The translations under genes were made by a program, and so were the position numbers. The notes beneath the pieces were generated by a model that did no database searches, was not told the origin of the DNA, and saw nothing but the letters and a program-made list of their open reading frames with translations. DNA of 64,000 nt from Gigaspora margarita (taxonomy: Eukaryota; Glomeromycota; Glomeromycetes; Diversisporales; Gigasporaceae): assembly GCA_009809945.1 (NCBI GenBank), contig WTPW01000447.1, positions 27,204 through 91,203 of the forward strand, in the 5' to 3' direction. Positions 46,280-56,743 of this stretch are shown here, in pieces; the first letter of the stretch is position 1; each line of letters opens with the position of its first letter.

Positions 46280-47437
46280 CATATATGTATTTTTTGATGC
46301 TGAACAAGTTTACTTAGTGCAAAAAGTTAGAATCGATTAGTAAAATTTAGAGAATCATAACAATTTGTAGAATTTCATTAGTAAAATTTTTAAAAATATC
46401 AAATTATATGTAATTTTACTAACTTATTTACTAAGTAAACTTATTTAGCATCAAAAAATACATTATATCGGTATATTTGATTTTATATTTTATAAAATTT
46501 GAAAAAAAGATGCCTAATTTTGGATTTATGATAAAAATTTACAAAATTAAGCATCTTTTATTCAAATTTTATTAAATACAAAAAAAATACTAATATAATG
46601 TATATTTTGATGCTGAACAAGTTTACTTAGTGAAAGAAGTGAAATTAAATTAGTAAAATTTTATACAATTTGATATTTTTAATAATTTTATTAATAAAAT
46701 TTTACAAATTGCTATGAATCTCTAAATTTTACCAATTGATTCTAACTTAATGCACTAAGTAAACTTTTTTAATATCAAAATATATACCATATTGGCATAT
46801 TTTATTTTGTATTTTATAAAATTTGAAGAAAAGATGCCTAATATTAGATTTTTGATAAAAATTTTCAAAATTAAGCATCTTTTATTCAAATTTTATAAAA
46901 TAAAAATAAAATATGCAATAAGATGTATTTTTTAATGCTTAACAAGTTTAATTAGTGAAAGAAGTAAGATTAAATTAGTAAAATTTTATATAATTTGATA
47001 TTATTAATAATTTTATTAATAAAATTTTACAAATTGCTATTATTCTCTAAATTTTATTAATCAATTCTAACTTCTTGCACTAAGTAAACTTGTTTAGCAT
47101 CAAAATATACATCGTATTAACATATTTTATTTTATTTTTATAAAATTTGAAGAAAAAGATGCCTAATTTTGGATTTTTGATAAAAATTTTCAAAATTAAG
47201 CATCTTTTATTCAAATTTTATAAAATACAAAATAAAATATGCTAACATAATGTATTTTTTAATGTTTAACAAGGTTATTTACTAAAAGAAGTAAGATTAA
47301 ATTAGTAAAATTTTATACAATTAGATATTTTTAATAATTTTATTAATAAAATTTTACAAATTGCTATTATTCTCTAAATTTTACTAATTGATTCTAATAT
47401 ATACACTAAGTAAACTTGTTCAGCATCAAAAAATACT
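46280..47437. repeat. Tandem array of ~325-bp palindromic units (about 3.5 units)
   Basis: AAGATGCCTAATNTTGGATTT recurs at 46507, 46831 and 47157, a spacing of 324-326 bp. Each unit contains the hairpin AAGATGCCTAATTTTGG ... CAAAATTAAGCATCTTTT and the pair TGAACAAGTTTACTTAGTG / CACTAAGTAAACTTGTTCAG. Related sequence flanks the N gap at 16764-17668. Confidence 0.75.
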
Positions 47438-47873
47438 TATATATTTGACTCAAATTAGTTTGCAAACTTTAGACCAAACCTGGTCTGAACATCTGATTGA
47501 GTTTGAGTTTGAGTTTGGAACTGGGTAAATTTTAGAGTTTGAGTCTGGTTTGAATCCAGACCAGACCCAAACCAGACTTAGGAGCACTGAGCAAGTCCAA
47601 AATCATTAATATCCAATTACAGAATCCTAGAATTGGAATAAATTTGTATTATTATAAATGGTTTATAAATAATAAATTATAGAACTTTTATAGTAACACA
47701 ATTTTATTCTGATTATAGGTTTCTGTAATTAAATTTTTATAATTTTGTACTTGCTAGAATCCTCTTATTGAGTGGATTATTTTGGTAGTTAAATCATCAA
47801 ATTTGGTCAGGTAGATCAAAAGTTATTAATTATTAAATATTATTAATAAATTTATAATTTTGGTCAAAAATAA

Positions 47874-48102
47874 TTGTCGCAGCTGATGCTGAAAACGGCT
47901 GATGCTGAAATTTGGAGTCACGATTTGAAAATATATGCCCTGCTAAAATCCACATATACTCTTTAATAATCAATTCTAACCCTAAACCCTAACCCAACCC
48001 TAAAAAAAAAACTGTCAAAATTACCCAAAAAATTTTTAAAAAATTTGTATCAAAATAGGTCGAAATTTCAGTATCAGCCATTTTCAGCATTAGCTGCAAC
48101 AA
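47874..48102. mobile_element. MITE with TIR TTGTCGCAGC, TSD TAA (229 bp)
   Basis: TTGTCGCAGCTGATGCTGAA on the left faces the complement of TTGTTGCAGCTAATGCTGAA. TAA flanks it (47871-47873 and 48103-48105). It contains a run of CCCTAA-type telomere-like repeats at 47974-48002. Same family type as 8835-9064. Confidence 0.75.
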
Positions 48103-48458
48103 TAATTTTGTAACTTTGGCTGGAATTATGAAATTTTGGCCGAATTACACCTGATACTTTAGCTGAACCACCCACCTACCCAGAAATCAGCTGATTTCTA
48201 GAAGCTCCCTAAGGATCTCTTATAAACTCCTAGTAGCGCATTTCAAGATACAAATTGTACTATATGTGTTCTGGCAATAAGGTATATACTAGCCAATTGA
48301 AAGCATAGATAGAAGACAAATACTCGATACATACTGAATATTTGGGCAGTTAGTCTATAAAACTAGCCAGATATTTTTACATAAAATATGTATAAAAGCT
48401 CTAGTAGGATTGGTAGAAAAAAAAATTTTAATTTTTTTATAAAAAATAATAGTTGGTA

Positions 48459-48616
48459 CAGTCAGACCTCTCTAAATGCAAAATTTCTCTAAATCCAATC
48501 TTAAATTCTGGTCCAAATATATTTCTAACCTCTATAAATGCAATTTTTCTTATTGTTCTCTAATGCAAGCTGTCAAAAGTTTGGCTCAATGACTTGCATT
48601 TAGGGAGGTTTGACTG
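48459..48616. mobile_element. Tc1/mariner (pogo-like) MITE, TA-flanked (158 bp)
   Basis: CAGTCAGACCTCTCTAAATG on the left faces the complement of CAGTCAAACCTCCCTAAATG. TA flanks both ends (48457-48458 and 48617-48618). CAGTCAAACCTC is a typical pogo-type terminus. Confidence 0.75.
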
Positions 48617-48618
48617 TA

Positions 48619-49288
48619 TATATATTTTATTGTTCTAAATTTTGATATTTTATTGTATAAGTAGATATTTATAATGCTTAAGTCAATTTAAACATGATTA
48701 TTTTGCTTTTGAATTGACAAAAACTATAAAATATTTAAATTTTAAAAATGTAAGAGAAGTAACAAAAATCAAATGATTTTTTAAAGGGAGAGGGGGGTAA
48801 AAAATGTTGAAAATATATATAAAAACCTGACCAAATTTATATTAAAGAGGAGGAGAGGGGGTCAGTCTCTAATAAAAAATAATCAGATAATTAATGACAT
48901 AATTCTAAGTATAGTTTTTTTAAAAAATTAATTACCATAATTAAAAAATAAATAATTTTAAAAATTATTTTTAAAAAATTTAAAACAAACAACATGTTTA
49001 TAAAACAATAGTGTGAAATAAAAGATTTTAAAAAAAAAGTCATAAAACTTATTTAAATAATTTATAATTATTTTTTAGATTCAATCAATATAATGTGTAG
49101 TACAGTAAAGTATGATAAGCATAAATTTGAGTTAGTATTAATTATCAGTAAAATAATTTATACAATTAATATTTTACTATAATGTTATTGAAGTTTAACC
49201 AAATTAAATAAGATATCTTTTAAGGAATCACTCTTATCTCATTTTTTATCAAGTGCCTTAAAATTAGATTTTGCAAACAAATTTGCTA
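48619..49288. other. AT-rich stretch without recognised features
   Basis: Two G-rich patches (AGGGAGAGGGGGG at 48784, AGGAGGAGAGGGGG at 48845) stand out. No gene was found. Confidence 0.4.
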
Positions 49289-49292
49289 TATA

Positions 49293-49537
49293 GGGGGACA
49301 TCAATAGAAAAGGTACAAATCATTTTTAGTAAAATTTTTTTAATTTTTAAATTAAAATATCTTGACAATTACTTAACCAATTTTGATAAATTTTTTTTTA
49401 TTTTAATTTTAGAATTATCTAAAATTAAAATAAAAAAAACTTACTAGAATTAATAAGATAATTAACAAAATATTTAAACCCAAATTTGAGAAAACTTTTA
49501 CTTAACAAAAATTTGTCACTTTTCTATTGACTTCCCC
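49293..49537. mobile_element. MITE with TIR GGGGRANTCAATAGAAAAG (245 bp)
   Basis: GGGGGACATCAATAGAAAAG on the left faces the complement of GGGGAAGTCAATAGAAAAGT. TATA flanks both sides (49289-49292 and 49538-49541), so the duplication is TATA or TA. Confidence 0.65.
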
Positions 49538-49815
49538 TATATGATGTATTAAGAGATAAATATAATGTTTTTATAAAATACATCTACTATTAGTTTTCTA
49601 CTAACTATAAACTTAATATATATATACTATATATAAATTAGTTAAAAATATTATAACTGTATTAACATAGATCCAGAAATAGATCTGGACATATTATATT
49701 AGACTATAAAAAAATTTAATAAAAAAAAGTTGTTAATTTTTGTCAAAATAGGAATTATAATTTGTATATACAATATCAGTTTATTAATAAATATAATTAA
49801 TTATATTATAAGAGC

Positions 49816-49996
49816 AGGACCCTAAAATATACATAGATAAATTAGATATTAGTTTGCTTATTTTGGGGGTTTTTATACAGATTTTTTCTATTTTTAGTAA
49901 AATTTTTGCTTATTTTTGAGGTTTTTTTCTGCAGATCTTTCTATTTTTAATAATTTTATAATTAACCTAGCCTATCTATATATATTTCAGGGTCCT
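49816..49996. mobile_element. AGGACCC-type MITE with perfect 8-bp duplication (181 bp)
   Basis: AGGACCCTAAAATATACATA faces the complement of AGGACCCTGAAATATATATA. ATAAGAGC is found on both sides (49808-49815 and 49997-50004). It is the smallest member of the AGGACCC group seen here. Confidence 0.8.
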
Positions 49997-50734
49997 ATAA
50001 GAGCTATATTATTAATTAGCTAATTAATTTTTTATCAAAGGCCTACTCTTTTCCCTCTTTCTTAATATATAGTTCCTTATATATAATTTTAACTTTTTTT
50101 ACTCCTTCTAAGAAATCACATGATATTGATACTTTAATTATTTTAGTTAATTTTATCAGTAATATGATTTGTCATGCGTATAAATTTTTTAATTATGAGT
50201 TAATTAATTAATACACCTAAATTTTATATATAAAATTAGTGTTCTAATCCGTCATGAAAATCCCAACCCGGGTCACCTGCGGGTGGATCACTCGGGTGAC
50301 CCAGGTGAACACTAAGTAATAGAAAAATTCTGCTATAGGTCACCCGGATGACCCAGATGAACCCTAGGTAATAAAAAAATTTTGCTACAGGTTACCCGCA
50401 GGTAGACAATCTAATTCTAAAAATAATGATAGCTGTGCGACATGCGATGCTATGCAGGACCAGTACGATCACTGTGACATGTAAACCCAATAAGAAAATT
50501 GGGCACGTGTTAGCATCAGTTAGGCACGGTTTTTGTGATACAGGTAAAAATCCAAATCTGTACAGATATAGTCTGAACTGGTCCAGATTCCATGGACCGT
50601 GTAGGACCTTATGCCCGTGCCAATTGGACTGTAAATGTTTCAGGTTTTGCAGTAGTTTACTAGTTGAATTAGCACAAGATTTGATAATGAACGTAATTCA
50701 CGTGCCACTGTGATAACAATGTGGATTTACTATT

Positions 50735-51843
50735 TTTTTTTTATTTCTTTGATAGTCTTACTGGTACTACATTAATAAGTTTATATACATAAAATTTTAT
50801 GTATTATAAAACTCTCTAATTGCAAGTCCAATATCATCCGGTTGCGGAAATTGTGCCCAGATGCAACCTGTCGCACTAACTTTCAACGGAAAATTAGGGA
50901 ACTTTGTTAGCTCTGTCAAAGACTAACTTTTAGATTCTTCCTACCTAAGCCACCAGATAGGATAATCTTATCCTAAAAGAAAAGAAAAAAAAATAGGTAA
51001 AAGAAAATAAAGGGGAAGAAAAATAGGGGAAAAACTATTTTAACCTAAACGAATAACCAAAATGTAAAAGAAATAAATAGAGACAAAGATAGAAAAAACA
51101 AAAGAAGCAATAACAGAACTGAAAAGTGTACTATTAAACCTGTACTAGATAATAAAAATTATATACTATACTAAACAGACAAGTCTCTACTCTACATCTA
51201 TTTATGTACTAAATGTAAGGTCAGTAAAAATCATAAAAAAATCTGGAACAACTGTAAAGAAGCTAGCACCTTATAGAACCTTCTAGAAAGAAATTTTGCA
51301 TCAAAAGTTTTCCTTCAAAAAACTCACGTGTTCTTCATTATTTGTTTCGTTAGACCAGAAACTCGCTCGTGACTTGATTCCAATTAGGTAGGCACATTCC
51401 CAATTTGGATGCTGTAAACAATGCTGATCTTTTGGAGGGGGTAAGCTGAATCGCCCACTTTTGTTAAAATTTCGAAAACCAAAGGAGTGAAAGATGTCAC
51501 TTGAAGCAAATTTAAAGGAAAGTATAGGAAGATAAAACTTATTTTTTTTGTTGTTCCCCATTGTTTTACCACAATATCCTTTGTCGACAAAGACTACCAT
51601 TATCTTTACTAGAATTTCTTGTACCAAGGGCACCAACTGCTAGTTATCTTGCACAACTGACGCTTCTAGCTTGCATGCCGAATATAAAAGAGGAGTCCCT
51701 AGTGCGGTAGTTGACCTTTTTTTTAAAAACTGGTTATTGTGTTATCCCACAGTACTTTAAGTATCTGGCAACACTCTAACAAAAAACTTTTTGTTTTTCT
51801 TCTGTTGAAAATTTGGTCCAGATGATCATCGGAAAGAGTTTTT
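50735..51843 (-). mobile_element. Non-autonomous retroelement with 5' ACTCTTTCC and 16-bp TSD
   Basis: The perfect 16-bp repeat ATGTGGATTTACTATT flanks it (50719-50734 and 51844-51859). A T run at its left edge is the poly(A) tail of a minus-strand insert. Its 5' end, ACTCTTTCCGATGATC, resembles the 5' end of the LINE at 42530. No RT motif was seen; short open frames near 51301-51636 show no domain. A diverged relative is at 61843-63129. Confidence 0.75.
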
Positions 51844-52034
51844 ATGTGGATTTACTATTAAAACTTGAAATTATATAAAGTAATCAATATAAAATGAATG
51901 AGACAACTGCATATGAAGTAAAATTTTGTCAAGAATTTTTTTTTTGTTTAAACACACAGGAAAGTTTCATTAGTAAAATTATGAGATATTGCTTTTTTTT
52001 AAAAAAAAATCATATACTAATCTTTCGTTTTCCT

Positions 52035-53012
52035 TAGGGTGTCCAGGATTATGCGATACGATTAGGTAAATTATGCGAGCGAATTGGGGTCAATTATGTG
52101 GTAAATGTGAAATAAATTTGAAATTATGCGAAGAAAATAGGTGATTATGCAATTTAACTTCAGTAATATATTGATAGAAAAGGCAGATTTATTATAAATT
52201 ATAAACCTTATCCAAACATTATTTATTTATTCATTAACTAAAATTTCATACGCTCTACATCAACTCCTGGATGCACCACCTAATTGATTATATAAAAAAA
52301 AAATCAATAATCTAAATAAATTATCAAATAAAAGCATAGAAATCTAAAGATTTCTATGCTTTTACTTGATGTACCCATTAATGCACATACCGTATTTCAA
52401 TGTTCTTGGAAAATAGTGTATTTTTTCAAAAATATGTTAGCTTTGGCTAACAATTTAACAAAGTCGAGAACAAATTGTTCTCTGCTATTATGAAGCTTAT
52501 TACAGATAGTAAGTATATGTTGAGTAGAGGCATCTTCCCAAGGTTTTTCAAGAGCTTTTTTTTTTTTTATGAGTGGAAAATGATTATCTATTACTGATTG
52601 TTTTTTCATATGAAACTGTACCTTGGCAAAATCGACAAGAGTTTTTCTCCAACCGTATAAAGAGCATTCTTATATATTTGGTTTTTAAAAAGCTGTGACC
52701 GTATAATAAAGTTTTTTTTTTTGAACCGCCAATTTGTTAAAAGTTTTTTTTTTAAAAAAAAAACTTTAAAAAATTCTGGTTTTAAAGATTGAAGATTTGT
52801 CACATTTATCAATTTTAGATTACATTAAATTGATCAAATCTATCGATATTGAAATTGATATTTTGTAGTACTATTTCGATTTAGATCTACCAATCATATT
52901 TTAGCCACATGATCTAAATGCTTTTTTTTGTTAAATTATGCAGAGTATATGCGATGCAAAAAAATGGTTGATTATGCGCATAATGCCACATTGCATAATC
53001 CTGGACACCCTA
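52035..53012 (-). mobile_element. hAT deletion derivative with 20-bp perfect TIR (978 bp)
   Basis: TAGGGTGTCCAGGATTATGC is repeated exactly inverted at the right end. GTTTTCCT / GTTCTCCT flank it with one difference in eight. Repeated ATTATGCG words lie inside both ends. A fragment of the transposase N-terminus remains on the minus strand. Confidence 0.85.
52397..52700 (-). pseudogene. Remnant of a hAT transposase N-terminus
   Basis: On the minus strand, Y-G-W-R-K-T-L-V-D ... F-H-M-K-K-Q (another frame, 52610-52670) parallels E-W-S-R-K-L-I-V-D ... H-L-A-N-K-K of the larger hAT transposase at 26561-26986. The 70-aa frame 52609-52397 ends with F-V-K-L-L-A-K-A-N-I-F-L-K-K, matching E-A-F-A-N-A-N-I-S-L-E-K there. 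The finger Cys pair is lost and the catalytic core is absent. Confidence 0.65.
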
Positions 53013-53856
53013 GTTCTCCTCGAAATGAATCAATACATATCACGAGCCAGCATGTGTTACATTCTAAAACAGGAAAAAATATAGCGTACCAAAAAGTTGA
53101 ATGGAACCATTACATATTACATATGATTGTACTAGTATAACAGTACTAAAATAAGCAATATGAAAAAATATTATAACCAACCTATACGGGTCACCCATGT
53201 GGGTATCCTGCAGGTTGACCCACGGATGACCCGCAGGTTGACTACAGGTTGACTCACAGGTGACCTGCGGGTTGACCAACAGGTGACCCGCGGGTCACCC
53301 ATGGGTTGACCACTCGGGTAGGCATAATTCAACTCAGGTCACCCGCCCACCTATGAGTGACCCAGGTGAGACTGACCCGGGTCAGTACACTATATAAAAT
53401 TTGAGCAAATTTTGCTTTTTTGACTTATTTAGCAAGAAAAAGCTATCAGTTTAGCTTCTGAATCTAAGTTTGCAATTTCTCTAGTATTAGAAATTCTTCT
53501 TATAAAATTTTAAAGATAGTTTATAATAAAATTGCAACTAATTATGCTAACAAAATTAGCTAATTTTTTGATAATTTTTACTATTTGTTTATAAGTAATA
53601 CATATCATTTCACTTAATTTGATTGATGGTTCTAATTGTCTAATTTAGTAAATTGATATGCATTACTTAGACCTAGTGTTCTAACCCATCATGTAAATTC
53701 CAATCTGGGTTACCTGCAAGTAGGTCACCCAGGTGAACACTAAATAATAGAAAAATTCTGCTACTGGTTACCCATGGGCAGGTTACTCAGGTGACCAGAT
53801 GAATACTAGATAATAAAAAATTTTGCTATGGATTACCTGTAAGTAGGCAGTCTAAT

Positions 53857-53927
53857 TCTAAAAAAAAAAAAAAAAGNAAAATTTCAAAAAAAAGTAGCCT
53901 AAAAAAAAAGAAAAAAACAAACTAAAG

Positions 53928-54003
<76 letters not shown>

Positions 54004-54155
54004 ATGCTATTTTTACTCCTCTTTTCTTTTCTTCTTTTTTTTCTCTTCCTCTTTTTTTCTCTTTTTCTCCTTCTCTTTTTTTCTTTTTTTCTCTTCTTCT
54101 TTTTTTCACTTCCTTTCTTTTTCTTTCTCTTTCTCTTTCTCTCTCTCTTTTCAAT
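53857..54155. repeat. Poly(A) and CT-rich simple repeat
   Basis: An A-rich segment ends in about 75 consecutive A (to 54000). A CT-rich stretch (CTTTTTCTC, CTCTTTCTCTTTC) follows to 54150. It may be a retroelement tail, but no body or duplication was recognised. Confidence 0.6.
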
Positions 54156-54866
54156 TTGTTTGATTAGCTTATATTAATTTATAGATTATTACAGATTAGT
54201 GAAACTAAAAACAATGAATACACAGCTAAAATAAGCAATATGAAAAAATATTACCTATTATAACTAGGTTCCAAACTGGTTTGAAAATCTCCAATCGTGA
54301 CCCATTAGATAAAAACCAGTTAGTAATCGGTTATCTAAAACTAAAACTGAGTATCCGAATAAAGATGGGTTACCCGATTGTAATCAGATAATCCAAATAC
54401 CCGATTACCTATATAGAAATATCGTGCAGTATCAGCTCAATACAGCAATAGATTTTGACAAGTTATGGTTATAACTGAGTTTTAATATAGCACATCCTGA
54501 TGATTTAAGTTTCGCCTGTACCTCTAATGTTTTTAATAAAAGAACTCAGTTGACATGTTTTCAACAGGTAACCCATTTATCAAGTAGATGACCCATTTGT
54601 ATTATATTAAACTGGTTGGGATATTTAAGCTGATTTGTTAAAATTATAATCTGGTTGACTTTTTTTCAGTTCGGTTTATCAGTTGGGCAGTTATCCAGAT
54701 TGGATATTGGAACTCTAATTATAACCAACCCATATAGGTCACCTATATGGGTATCCTGCACATTGACCTATGGGTGATCCACAGGTTGACCTATGGGTGC
54801 CCTGCAGGTTGACTCATAGGAGACCCATAGATTGACCAATGGGTAACTCGTAGGTTGACCCATAGG

Positions 54867-55489
54867 CAGTATTGTACGTTTTGGCTATCCATAGCCTTTT
54901 TTGGCTTGTCTACGTTCAAAATTGTCCAAACGTTCAAGATTATCCAAAGCTTGTCTGGACTTTAATAATTAATTTTTTTTTTTTTTTAAAGTGTCCGTCT
55001 TTGGGACTGGGAAATTTTTATTCAAGATATTAGGGCCGTTGGTATTCCACTTGGGGGATACCGACATTTGTTATAACGACGAGGGTACATCTAGCCACAC
55101 GTACACTTTTGGTGTCTAATTTAAGTGGTCCGCCCTAAGGTTCCACACTAGCTGCCATACCTGCAACCCAACTACAGGAATTGCCTATTTAAACCCTCTG
55201 GTCCCTGATCTGCCTGCCAACCCATCTTGTATCACCGGTACAGCCACCAGTTTCTAAACCTGGAGTTCGTACCAGATGCTATTCACCACCCTTAGGACTA
55301 AACTTTAATAATTAATAAATCTATTTAAAAAATATATAACTATATATTTTTTTAGATGCTGAACACATTCTAGTTAAAATTAAAATAGGTTATCTTAATA
55401 AAATTTTAAGTAATTTTACTTTATTTAATTGTTCAAAATTGTCTAAAATTGTCCAAATCATTGTCCAAAACTGTCCCATGACAACATTG
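54867..55489. mobile_element. hAT-like MITE (ends CAGTATTGT), nested, itself split by a SINE
   Basis: Same family as 46000-46279. The flanks CCCATAGG (54859-54866) and CCCATGGG (55490-55497) differ at one of eight. It lies in the subterminal array of the 53674-55868 element and contains the SINE at 54973-55301. Confidence 0.8.
54973..55301 (-). mobile_element. 5'-truncated SINE family A copy, minus strand
   Basis: A T16 run (54973-54988) is the poly(A) tail. ACTTTAATAATTAA flanks both sides (54959-54972 and 55302-55315), and the uninterrupted MITE at 46089-46105 shows the empty site. The body matches 3415-3690 and 60180-60300 (TAGCTAGTGTNGNACCTT, ACTTAAATTAGACACCAAAA reversed). Confidence 0.85.
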
Positions 55490-55508
55490 CCCATGGGTGA
55501 CCTGTGGG

Positions 55509-55763
55509 TAGGGTTCTGCAATTTGATTTGATTTGATTTGATCAAATATTTGATCTCAAATCAAATTCAAATACAGAAATTTCAAATCAAATCAAATTCA
55601 AATTAACAAAATATTCGATTCGATTTGAAAATATTTAATAAAAATTACAAATAATTTGATTTGATTTGATTTGATTAAATTAAATTTAAATTAAAAGCTT
55701 ATTCAATTCGATCAAATTCAAATATGTCTAATATTCGATTCGATTCGACTTTGAGGAACCCTA
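55509..55763. mobile_element. hAT-like MITE (TIR TAGGGTTC) with TTTGA/ATTCGA repeats, 8-bp duplication
   Basis: TAGGGTTCTGCAATTTGATT on the left and the complement of TAGGGTTCCTCAAAGTCGAA on the right are flanked by CCTGTGGG exactly (55501-55508 and 55764-55771). The interior is a TTTGATTTGA / TCAAATCAAA palindromic simple repeat. Same terminus as 13953-14345. Confidence 0.82.
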
Positions 55764-55978
55764 CCTGTGGGTCACCTGTGGGTTGACTACTCAGGTGGCC
55801 ATAATTCAACTCGGGTCATCCACCCATCTGTAAGTGACCCAAGTAAGAATTATCTGGGTCAATCACTACTTAGACCACTTCAAATTGATTTTGTGTTTAA
55901 TATAAAAAAATATTTTGTAAAAGGAGAAGAAAAGGAGCATTAAACAATACTAAAATACAAAAATATAGCAATTCTATT

Positions 55979-56586
55979 TAGAGGTCTTAGTGGGTCGAGT
56001 TGGGTCAGGTTTGGCCTGACCTGGGTCAGATCCACTTTGTTCAAAACCTGATCCAGGTCTGACCCACCTCATATCAAACCTGATCTGGGTCTGGCCCGCC
56101 TTATGTCAAACCTGACCTGGATCTGATCCAACCCAACCTGGGTTAAACCCAGGTCGATAATAGTTGCTATATAGTAAAATCTAAATTTTACTATATAAAT
56201 CGATAAAACCAGCTTAAGTAAACTTGTTTGAAAGATTAAAATGCATATATTCTAAAATTTTTATCCAAATTGGAGAAATTTTTATTATTTGACTTTTAAT
56301 TTTACATTCAATGCAAAAAATTAGAATTTTTTTAAAAAATATGTTTCGAACGTAAAACTTAAAAGTTAAATAGTAAAAATTTCTTCAATTTGAATACAAA
56401 TTTTAGAGTATATGTATTTGATCTTCCAAACAAGTTTACTTAAGCACATTTTATCGATTTAGATAGTAAAATTTGAACTTTACTGTATAGTGACTACTTG
56501 TGTTCATTGTATATAATTTGACCCAGATCTGGCCCGATCCAGGTTTTTTCTGACCTGGATCAGACCTGACCCAGCTAAAACCCCTA
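55979..56586. mobile_element. Non-autonomous hAT-like element (TIR TAGRGGTYTTAG), 608 bp
   Basis: TAGAGGTCTTAGTGGGTCG on the left and the complement of TAGGGGTTTTAGCTGGGTC on the right are flanked by ATTCTATT exactly (55971-55978 and 56587-56594). Structure: GGGTCAGACC-type array, 340-bp palindromic module (56160-56500), second short array. It is the uninterrupted counterpart of 23134-28122, in reverse orientation. Confidence 0.85.
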
Positions 56587-56743
56587 ATTCTATTAGCTGT
56601 AAAAAGGCTATAGAAAATCTAAAAATTTGAAAAAATTTAGAAGCTTAAAAATACTTTAAGTTTATTTTCAACTCTTTTAGAGCATTCAAAATTTTTTTAA
56701 TCATACTACCAAGTATATTTATACTTTTAAATATACCATATAG

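Larger units (their letters stand above)
45655..48209. mobile_element. PIF/Harbinger-like element (TIR GGGAGCTTCYAGAAATCAGC), TSD TAA, with nested repeats
   Basis: GGGAGCTTCCAGAAATCAGC on the left and the complement of GGGAGCTTCTAGAAATCAGC on the right are flanked by TAA (45652-45654 and 48210-48212). Same family as 1669-2750, with the same ATAACTTTTGATCTACT and CCACCCACAC inner motifs. It has been enlarged to 2.55 kb by the elements at 46000-46279, 46280-47437 and 47874-48102. Confidence 0.8.
45385..48428 (+). mobile_element. tRNA-headed SINE family B, second copy, split by a MITE
   Basis: The head GGATAGTATAGCAGTTAGAT plus ACTAGTTCAAATACT (boxes A and B) starts near 45390. The body at 45385-45651 continues after the inserted element at 48213 and ends in a short A run at about 48420-48428. 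AATTTGGATAACTGAAGTTAC at 45621 matches the minus-strand copy (about 85 percent). Confidence 0.65.
50237..53392. mobile_element. hAT-like element with TAGTGTWCT ends and GGGTGACCC subterminal repeats (3.2 kb with nested insertions)
   Basis: TAGTGTTCTAATCCGTCATG on the left and the complement of TAGTGTACTGACCCGGGTC on the right are flanked by the perfect 8-bp repeat TATAAAAT (50229-50236 and 53393-53400). Both ends carry clustered GGGTGACC / GGGTCACC words. It holds a 1.1-kb retroelement (50735-51843) and a small hAT (52035-53012). The stretch 50420-50718 is GC-richer and has an open frame, but no recognised domain. Confidence 0.82.
53674..55868. mobile_element. hAT-like element with TAGTG ends, 8-bp duplication CTTAGACC (2.2 kb)
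   Basis: TAGTGTTCTAACCCATCATG on the left and the complement of TAGTGATTGACCCAGATAA on the right are flanked by the perfect repeat CTTAGACC (53666-53673 and 55869-55876). Same family as 50237-53392. GGGTGACC / GGTTGACC arrays lie at 54720-54866 and around 55490-55508 and 55764-55860. It contains three further insertions. Confidence 0.85.

Noticed and set aside
50426..50713. 95-aa Cys-rich open frame in the 50237-53392 element
   Set aside because: No spaced metal-binding pattern or family motif, and no second copy to test conservation. The GC-richer base composition alone can give such a frame.
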